DNA of 35,961 nucleotides from Brachionus koreanus (taxonomy: Eukaryota > Rotifera > Eurotatoria > Ploima > Brachionidae), in NCBI GenBank assembly GCA_016987375.1, contig PJRA01000444.1:125338-161298 (forward strand). Direction: 5' to 3'. The position numbers and the translations under genes are program-made. Below are positions 29,562 to 35,961 of the stretch, piece after piece. Each line of letters opens with the position of its first letter. The first letter of the stretch is position 1. The notes beneath the pieces were generated by a model. It did not search any database. It saw only the letters and a program-made list of their open reading frames with translations, and was not told the origin of the DNA.

Positions 29562-31579
29562 TAATCCAACCGAGTATTTTTTTTCTTCTTTTTAAATATT
29601 TTTTTGTCTTTTTTGCTCTTCAAATCTTAAGCGCATGTTGTCTAAACAAAATTTATTTTTTATCAACTTGCTAATTTGTCTCACTCAAATTAAAAAAAAA
29701 ATTCTCTTATATTTAAAATTTATTTTTGTAATTACAAAAAATTAATTAAACAAAAAAAAAAAGAAAAAAACAAATGAGAAAAAAAATGTCTTATTTATAC
29801 AAATAAAATTTTAAATATCTGAATTTTGGTCTTTAACTCTTTGCTAATTTTTATTAATTAATTATAATTAAAAATCAATAATTGTCTTAAATGACAATAT
29901 TGAATATTTGATTTTTAATTTGTCCACTGCGGCTATGATGACCAGCCTTGTGTAAATAAATTTCAAAATATTTTGATTAAAAAAAATCTATTTTAAAAAA
30001 TTAGTTCAATTCTTATTTATAATAACCAATTTTAGACAACGTGATTTGATCCAAACACATTACAGTCAAGCCTGGAAAATCTGACTCATTGGGTTAGATA
30101 ATTTGATGTCGGAAACTTGACAGTTCGGAGTTAAAAAAAATAAAAAAATCGCGGATAAAAGAATATTTGATTACACTTCTGTTCCTAAATTTAACAAATT
30201 TTTCTTTTCTTCTAACCTTGGTTCATCAATTTGTCTTTTTGAAACAATTAACTTTTTTGTAAATAAAGAAACACTACATATAATGCTTTATTTTATTGCT
30301 TGAAAAGTGAAAAAAATTATCTCGAATAATTTAAATAATTTACTATGTAATATATCAAGAAGGACACTAGACTTAGAAAAATTGACGAAATAAGACAAGG
30401 AAGAAGAGCTAGAAATATTGATAACAAAAGCGTTCTGAGAGGCACCTGCGTAGAAATAAAGCGTCTGCACGCGCAACTAAATTATAAGCACAGACAAAAC
30501 CGTTCCTACCTTTTTTTCTTCTTATTCATTTAATCATTTAAATCATTACAAATTAAAATAAAAAAAGGAAATGTAAAATTTTAGTACAAAAAGAAAGTAC
30601 GGTGTATTTTTTTTTTCTAAATGTGCAAAAATTGCTCTGTTAACAGTTCAATTGGTCTAAGCCCTGCAAAAACTGTGCAATTTAGTGCAAATTTTGTCTT
30701 GTTTTTTTTTTTAAATATCAAGTTTATTTTACAGAAAAATGAAGAATTTTTGCAGAGTTAAGAATTTGTTTGTAAACTTTGCTCTTATTTATTGTATGAG
30801 TGTATTAAATGTGACTCGCAATAATTTAATACCTGAAAGGTTGAGTTTAGAATTATGTTTAATTTTAATACATCTTCTAAAAACAGTATAACTACATATT
30901 AAAAAAATAAATGCACAGCCTTTTGAAAAAAATTACATTAACTTGTGTTAAGACCCAAGTCTTGACATCGCTCTAATTTATCTTTCTGACCCTTATTATT
31001 TTTGTAAGCTTAATTGCAGATAAAACCACTAACATGTTTTTGACCTAGCATATAAACCATTCTTTTTGATATTAAATTGGGACTCCAATAAAACATTTTT
31101 AAAGCAATGTCTTTTTATTTATTAATCCCAAAAAAGAAGCCTAGACAGGCCTATAAACTTGGAAATAAAATGAAACCATAAAGGGTTATATGACTTATAT
31201 GACTTATTAAAAGTAAATTTTTTAATTTATTTTTATTATTTACGTAAAATTTTAAATTTATTATATAAAAAAAAATTTTGACAAAAATATAAATAAACAT
31301 AAATATACTATTTTTTTTTTTAATTTATTAAAAATAATAGAAAAAAAATAGGAAAATATTCGTTTGTTAATTTTTCAAACGATTGACAAGTTGATTGAAT
31401 TTGGTGCTAAAGCTTATAAACGAACAACAACAAACACAAATTTTTTTCATTACTTTTTCGCCTTTTTGCTCAACAAAAAAATAGTCTAATTAAAAAAATT
31501 AAATAAAACTAAGTCAAGATCACATTTTTCAAGCATCAGTGTAAATCCGATTAGATTATTTTTTTTTGTTTAATCAATT
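29562..31579. other. Intergenic region between CDC27 and the GPCR gene (convergent 3' ends)
   Basis: AT-rich with long A and T runs. It contains the CDC27 3' UTR and, on the minus strand, the GPCR 3' UTR. No other gene or named repeat can be supported; around 30288-30480 a minus-strand open frame is rich in Ser/Phe and looks like chance. Confidence 0.5.
29802..29807 (+). terminator. Possible poly(A) signal of CDC27
   Basis: AATAAA about 240 bases after the stop codon at 29559-29561, following A-rich DNA. Several other candidates exist nearby. Confidence 0.3.
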
Positions 31580-32614
31580 TCATCCTTTTGATGTTGTTTT
31601 TGATCTGGTATTAAAATCGCTTTGAGAATAAATTTCTTGTTTTCCTAAAAAGGGTGCCAAGGCTCTCATAAATTCTTTTCTAAATATGCTATTAAATGCT
31701 AATTGAATGAAAATATTAAATGAGTAATAGAAAAAATAGACTAATGAAGTCATTATCTCAAAAATAAATAGAAATGAACTGTATGTTTGTCGGCGTCTAA
31801 TTGAACTATCAACTCGAAACACAAAAGCTATTAAAACATAAACAATATTGGGTACAAGTGTTATTAGGAAAATAAGAGTTGATGCGATAACTGTAAAACA
31901 AAATTTTAAGTCATGAATAAGCTTTCTTTTAAGCATAATTTTTTTTTTGGACCTAAAAACTTTATAGATAAGGATATTATTTAATAAAAGCATTATTACA
32001 AAAGGCAAAACTGTTCTGAACAAGATCAACATTAGACCTGAGACAGTTAGAATTGATGAAAATGCGGTGCAAGACTTGGAAATACTAGTCATGTTAGTTG
32101 AATTATTGATTCTGACACTTACAAAATAAAATAAGTTTGATGAATTACAAGCAAATGAAAATAGCATGATGACAAATAGAAGAATGCTAATCTTGAATTT
32201 TTTTTTTTGAAATTTAAATCTATTTGGATAGACAATAAAAAGTAATCTATCCGCAACCATTAAGACATTTAGCCAAGAATACATTTGATAAAGACTACGC
32301 ATAAAGAAAAAATATGCTTTGCAATTTAAATCGGACATTGTTGTCAAATTAATTTTGTACAACGCTGGAAAATTGAATGCTGTTACATAAATGAGAATTA
32401 TTATGTGTAAAGCTGAGTTAATTGATAGGAAAAAGCCCATTGTTGATTTGGTAAATTTGTCCCGTTGAAAAATTAATATTTCAACTAAGTTTAGCAAAAC
32501 TCCAATTGGTATGACTATTGTACAAACATAAAATATGATCGAACTAGTCAGTTGTCTCACCCATGCTATATACACTGTGTCTTCTTGCATTAGCTCCGAT
32601 AAATTAAAATTCAT
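31580..32614 (-). CDS. Rhodopsin-like (class A) G-protein-coupled receptor, orphan
   Basis: Intronless, 344 residues starting MNFNLSELMQEDTVYIAW. Ten codons further upstream are open but start with GTG, so the ATG at 32614 is chosen. Seven hydrophobic helices are visible at about 23-48, 58-82, 100-125, 141-166, 187-216, 236-266 and 280-308. Class A landmarks: Asn42 in TM1 (GVLLNLVEI), Cys98 at the top of TM3 and Cys182 in loop 2 for the disulfide, ADRLLFIVYP at 121-130 in the DRY position, Pro255 in TM6 (LVP) and SFNIFIQLAFN at 298-308 in the NPxxY position. N-glycosylation sequons sit at 89, 157, 170 and 174; the first is in loop 1 and those at 170-174 in loop 2. The DRL form of DRY and the VADR-FxVYP context are common in peptide-type receptors of lophotrochozoans; the ligand is unknown. 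Basic intracellular loop 3 (RSKKKIMLKRK). Confidence 0.85.
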   Translation of the reverse strand: MNFNLSELMQEDTVYIAWVRQLTSSIIFYVCTIVIPIGVLLNLVEILIFQRDKFTKSTMGFFLSINSALHIIILIYVTAFNFPALYKINLTTMSDLNCKAYFFFMRSLYQMYSWLNVLMVADRLLFIVYPNRFKFQKKKFKISILLFVIMLFSFACNSSNLFYFVSVRINNSTNMTSISKSCTAFSSILTVSGLMLILFRTVLPFVIMLLLNNILIYKVFRSKKKIMLKRKLIHDLKFCFTVIASTLIFLITLVPNIVYVLIAFVFRVDSSIRRRQTYSSFLFIFEIMTSLVYFFYYSFNIFIQLAFNSIFRKEFMRALAPFLGKQEIYSQSDFNTRSKTTSKG

Positions 32615-32974
32615 TTTTTGTTTTTTAATTTGAAAGAAAATCACAAATTCTTATAATTCTTCTTTTCTTTAATTTAAATATTAAATTAAATTTTTGAAGC
32701 AGATTTTCAATTTTAAATTTTTTTCATTAATATTCTTAATAAAGGAAATGGAAAAAAATTGAACAAGTCTGGATGGTAGATCAAATTTCATTTTAATTGA
32801 AAAATATTTTTTCGTTTAATAAAAACTAACTAACTGTTGAAACGAGTTATTTCTATTAGAATCTAAATAAAATCTAAGGAATTTATCTTTTAAAAAAATA
32901 GGAAAAAAACACAAAAAGAAAAATGAATTGAAAAAAAAAACAGTTCAAAAGTTTACAAATTTCTGCAATTTAAT
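32615..32974. other. 5' flank of the GPCR gene
   Basis: AT-rich with no genes. Adjacent at about 32941-32960 is a sequence (cagttcaaaagtttacaaat) that looks like a Tc1-type terminal repeat bounding the transposase relic to the right. Confidence 0.4.
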
Positions 32975-33530
32975 ATTTGAAATGCCCGCCTATGGCTTTA
33001 TAACTAGCAAAAAACTCTTCTTGGCATTGATTCAATCAACTTAGTCGGAATCTGCAGCAACTCTTTGAGTAAAACCTCTTTTAATTGCTCAATAGAGGTT
33101 ACTTTAGTGTTCACCATTTTGGCATCCATGTATGACCATAATATTTCGATTGGGTTAAGATCTTGTGAGAGAGCACAACATGGCAATGTTTTATTCTTTG
33201 AACCACAGTCGCTTATTGTGTCAGCAGTATGTGCCGAATTCAACTTAAGCTAAACTTAAGATTGTTTTCTAAGATGCTGATGTACAGACAAACTTGGTTC
33301 GTCATGTATAAATGTGACATATACCACTTCCTTTGTAAGAAGTGCATCTCCTGATATCACAGCAGAACCTTTGTAACCTTGGTAAACAGAACTTCAGATG
33401 AAATTTCTCATTTTTAAGCCTTTTTACTATTATTCTTGATTTACGATTAATGACCTCAAAATTGGACTCGTCACTGAAAATAACTTCCTATCACTAGAAG
33501 CACCAAATAAAAGATTAATTCAATGTTTTT
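32941..33530 (-). mobile_element. Tc1-like DNA transposon relic, second copy
   Basis: From 33490 to 32980 on the minus strand: VIFSDESNFEVINRKSRIIV (first catalytic Asp kept), a CISYKG-type block, ENNLKFSLS, NSAHTADTIS (second catalytic Asp position now Leu), then LSQDLNPIEILWSYMD (catalytic Glu kept), IPTKLIESMPRRVF and, after a stop, YKAIGGHFKY. The spacing between the second and third catalytic positions is about 31 residues where 34 is usual, so a small deletion has occurred. Frame breaks throughout. Left end cagttcaaaagtttacaaat at 32941 resembles a Tc1 terminal repeat. It inserted between the GPCR gene and the PPP1R3-like gene. Confidence 0.8.
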
Positions 33531-33634
33531 TTTTTTAACGCAAAATCATCCATAGACTTCTGCAAGTACCAAATTGATTTTTCATTTGAATAAGTTAATT
33601 TTTACTAATTTTTTCGATTTCAATTAAAAATATA

Positions 33635-33808
33635 ATTTTTTAAAAACCCAAGATAGTCACAAAGAGAGAGTATTTTTCATTTTTTAATAAAAATTTCTAA
33701 ATTAAATTTTGATCTTTCGAATAATAAGGGAAAATAATGTTTAGAAAATTTTATTGAAAAATGAAAAATACTCTCTCTTTGTGACTACCTTGGGCCTTAT
33801 AAAAATTT
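33635..33808. mobile_element. Foldback MITE with near-perfect long inverted repeats
   Basis: Left arm from 33647 (CCCAAGATAGTCACAAAGAG and on, through AGAGTATTTTTCATTTTT) and right arm ending at 33794 are inverted copies matching at about 44 of 46 positions; weaker similarity extends outward to about 33635 and 33808. The centre is about 50 bases of AT-rich DNA. No coding capacity. It lies in the 3' flank (transcript orientation) of the PPP1R3-like gene. A TA target duplication could not be confirmed. Confidence 0.8.
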
Positions 33809-33909
33809 CTACGTAAAATACGATAAAAATTTTCCAATTATCATAACATCATTAATGTATTTAAAAAATAAAAAAAATTAAAAATTTTTTTTTGTAAATT
33901 TTATTTATA

Positions 33910-34518
33910 CTAAATTTTAACAGCACATTTAAAATCAAAACAGTTATCTTCATTAGTGTCTCTACAAACATTCATGTCGATTTGATGACATACAATCATT
34001 TGAAACTTGTCATTTATATCGAGAAAATGGTGAATATCTTGTATAAAAAACTCGTGTGTTTTTATCACAGTGTTTGGTGATGATCTCAAAACTTTGCTAT
34101 TTTTTTGCATTGTCAGCTGATACTTCCAAGTCTTCCAGTCGTCTACACTCCATATAACATAAACAAGATCTAACTGCTTGTCTTTGACAACAAGTTGATC
34201 GCGATTCTTGAAAAACTTAACAAATTTATTGGTAATTTTCCTAGGCTCTGTTTGATCACACTCGCTCAGTGTAAGTATTATACCCCTAACTGAAGTTTGA
34301 TTGTAAATTTCAACCGAGTTTAAACAAATGCCATTTTGGACTAGCTTGAGATAATTTTTGTCCGGTTTGAGGCAAAAATTTTTCACCAATATCTTGTCGG
34401 TGTGATAATTTTTAGCTGGTTTGTATATGGGTGGCACATTTTGAATTGAACTGAATTTTATTTCATGAATAAGCTCCAAATCCATGCCTAGATAGTCAGC
34501 GAACATGACATGCTTCAT
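33910..34518 (-). CDS. Protein phosphatase 1 regulatory subunit 3-like protein (CBM21, glycogen-targeting)
   Basis: Intronless, 202 residues; an in-frame TAA stands upstream of the ATG, so the start is firm. PPP1R3 proteins bring PP1 to glycogen, promoting glycogen synthase activation. At residues 2-6, K-H-V-M-F fits the RVxF PP1-docking consensus and continues as ADYLGMDLE, the FADxxGLxLE block that follows RVxF in vertebrate PPP1R3s. Residues about 58-200 form a CBM21 domain: VQNGICLNSVEIYNQTSVRG, VVKDKQLDLVYVIWSVDDWK (matching the Y-S-x-D-x-W-K-T strand) and an ending DTNEDNCFDF where the family has the glycogen-contacting W-D-N-N-x-x-x-N-Y-x-F. The Trp of that last motif is not at its usual place, so glycogen binding may be altered. 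Length is shorter than vertebrate members because nothing precedes the RVxF. Function inferred from the two motifs together. Confidence 0.85.
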   Translation of the reverse strand: MKHVMFADYLGMDLELIHEIKFSSIQNVPPIYKPAKNYHTDKILVKNFCLKPDKNYLKLVQNGICLNSVEIYNQTSVRGIILTLSECDQTEPRKITNKFVKFFKNRDQLVVKDKQLDLVYVIWSVDDWKTWKYQLTMQKNSKVLRSSPNTVIKTHEFFIQDIHHFLDINDKFQMIVCHQIDMNVCRDTNEDNCFDFKCAVKI

Positions 34519-35879
34519 TTTTATTTTATTTTATTTTCTCAAAGTGATGTTTTTTTAAGCATTGCTAAAAAAAGTTGAACAAAAAAGAAAAAATATTTTG
34601 TTTGATTGAAAGCATATCATTTGCAAGCCTGGTCAATATTTGCTAGATATGTCTAGATTATTGAGTCTAATTAATTATTAAGTCAATAGCCTAACTTCTT
34701 TTGTCATTAGGTGTTTGATACTTTTTGTTAATTATTGTTTGAAGCTATTTGGCTTTAAATCGTCAAGGCTTGAATAAATTGAAGTGATAAATGCACATAA
34801 GTAAAACATTTGCTCTCAATAGCACATGTTTTTTTCTTACTTGGAAAATATTCAAAAATAAATCAAGCGAAAAAACTATCTGTGCTTTTTGCTTTCACAA
34901 AGGAAATTTTACTTTCTCTGTGAATAAGCTTTTGATTCAACTTGCATTTTCAGACATTTAAATAGCTGTAAATTGGACAAATAAATGTCAGATGAGTTTC
35001 AATGAAAAAAAAATGCAAACCTATTTTCTTCAAGAATAGTGTTGGGTACCGTCAGTGGCGGCCATTGGAACATCAAAAAAAGGTCTTGATAAAACAAAAT
35101 AAAAAAAATTCCAAATAAGAAATTTTGACAGAAAAAAATTTTATCCAGGCGGCCATTAAGACAACTTTTGTTACTTCCTATAATTGTCTTTTATTCAATA
35201 AATTTAATCATTTCTTTATCAATCATATCTTAAATCAAAAACATTAAAAATTTATTTATTTTAATACAAAATAATTTTATTTTCATAGAAAATAAGTAAA
35301 AAAATTGCTAAATTGATCCTTGAGATTAGAAACTTGAAGAAAAATTGATAAAATTCGAATTAACTTGAGAGAGGAGACTTAATTTAATTTTTTAAATGTA
35401 TTGAATGGAGTCGATCATCAGCACCGCAATTATTAGTTAGTTGAAACCTGTTTTCCATTATTTGATGAAAGAGGTTTAAACATGCGCCTCGTACTGCAGA
35501 TATATTTTTAAAAAACACACACACACAATAGAACAGAACAGGATCAACCACCACAGAGACCACAGAAGCATCAAGGCAACAGCATGAGCTAGTACGCAAG
35601 TCGACACTTTTTGATGAATTGAATTTTAAAATACCATATATTTTGTTCATATTATTTTGTAAAAATTATCTATTAAAATTGATTTATTTTGTATTAAAAA
35701 AAATTATAAAAACAATAAAAAAGTGTTCCAAGTAAATTCATTGCATTCAAAAGCTAGTAAAAAAATTCACGGTAATCATTTTAAATTAATTTTGATATTT
35801 TCTTCTATAAGAAAAACAAAAATTTTTCAAAAATTCAAGCTTACAAAATTGACTATTTCACTGTTTTAATTATTTGGTT
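34519..35879. other. Intergenic region with dispersed repeats
   Basis: No gene is visible. Contents: GGCGGCCATT occurs twice in direct orientation (about 35056 and 35152); 35183-35211 matches the last 29 bases of the window; 35215-35272 matches 46-102; 35410-35470 matches about 24440-24498; a short CA-repeat stands at 35517-35527. The open frame at 35384-35650 (minus) has no recognisable domain. Confidence 0.5.
35410..35470 (+). repeat. Dispersed repeat copy (partner at 24440-24498)
   Basis: Shares gatcatc-a-g/t-c-ac-gcaattatta, then gttgaaacc and tttgatgaaag, with the copy in CDC27 intron 5, same orientation. Element class unknown. Confidence 0.6.
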
Positions 35880-35883
35880 TTAA

Positions 35884-35961
35884 CACTCAAAAACCGGAGG
35901 GGTCTTTTGAACCCCTTTTGTAAATTCCTTTGATTGTTTTTTATTCAATAAATTTGAGCAT
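35884..35961 (+). mobile_element. Left end of a piggyBac-like element, cut by the window end
   Basis: TTAA at 35880-35883 is followed by CACTCAAAAACCGGA and the hairpin GGGGTCTTTTGAACCCC (35899-35915), then CTTTTGTAAATTCC. The MITE at 23868-24083 has the same design when read inward from its right end: TTAA, CACTAGAACGCACGAT, GGGGTTTTTCAGACCCC, then CTTTTTGAAAAATTC. From 35911 on the sequence also matches 35163-35211. The other end lies outside the window. Confidence 0.6.

Noticed and set aside
30600..30700. Resemblance of GTGCAAA-type words here to those near 26700 and 20110
   Set aside because: The shared words are under ten bases and flanks do not align, so it is not a supported repeat.
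33065..33253. Plus-strand frame MSKTSFNCSIEV...
   Set aside because: Shadow of the minus-strand Tc1-like transposase relic.
35384..35650. Minus-strand frame with a Cys/Val-rich segment
   Set aside because: It overlaps a dispersed repeat and a CA tract, has no domain similarity, and lacks conserved gene structure; chance is more likely.

Overview
The window is nuclear DNA from an animal. It is strongly AT-rich, with spliced protein-coding genes, many introns of about 50-65 nt with GT..AG ends, larger introns filled with transposon relics, and long poly-A/T tracts. A ciliary dynein intermediate chain, a plasma-membrane calcium pump with an animal-type calmodulin-binding tail, a PPP1R3-type glycogen-targeting subunit and a rhodopsin-like receptor all point to a ciliated metazoan. 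A small AT-rich invertebrate such as a monogonont rotifer fits best; that is an inference from composition and gene style, not a proven assignment.

Layout, left to right. At 1-359 there is intergenic DNA with a repeat that recurs near the right end. At 360-1099 (+) there is a four-exon PLAC8/cornifelin-like gene. At 1738-7921 or beyond (+) there is a plasma-membrane Ca2+-ATPase (PMCA), complete for its catalytic core but with an unresolved C-terminus; its introns hold a dead Tc1-like transposase. At 8500-9600 there is an antisense LINE relic. At 10442-10744 (-) there is a small secreted peptide precursor with dibasic sites and a C-terminal glycine. At 11684-17787 (+) there is a twelve-exon homologue of DNAI3/WDR63, with an antisense LINE relic in its large intron. 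At 17788-20628 there is an intergenic transposon graveyard (mariner-like and LINE relics). At 20629-29561 (+) there is CDC27 (APC3), reconstructed in eight phase-consistent exons and ending in an unusually long acidic tail; its two large introns hold a TTAA-flanked piggyBac-type MITE, foldback elements, a LINE end and two tRNA-derived SINE copies. At 31580-32614 (-) there is an intronless class A GPCR. At 32975-33530 there is a dead Tc1-like transposase, and at 33635-33808 a foldback MITE. At 33910-34518 (-) there is an intronless PPP1R3-like CBM21 protein. From 34519 to the end there is intergenic DNA with dispersed repeats and the left end of another piggyBac-like element that runs off the window.

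The genes are not an operon and have no common pathway: calcium export, ciliary motility, cell-cycle ubiquitination, peptide/GPCR signalling and glycogen control are each represented once. The points most worth a second look are the extended CDC27 tail, the unplaced PMCA C-terminal exon, the candidate neuropeptide precursor, and the cluster of small non-autonomous elements (TTAA MITE family with a subterminal hairpin, PstI-site foldback family, tRNA-SINE next to a LINE 3' end). All exon models were built by eye from splice signals, reading phase and remembered family similarity; no alignment or transcript data were available.
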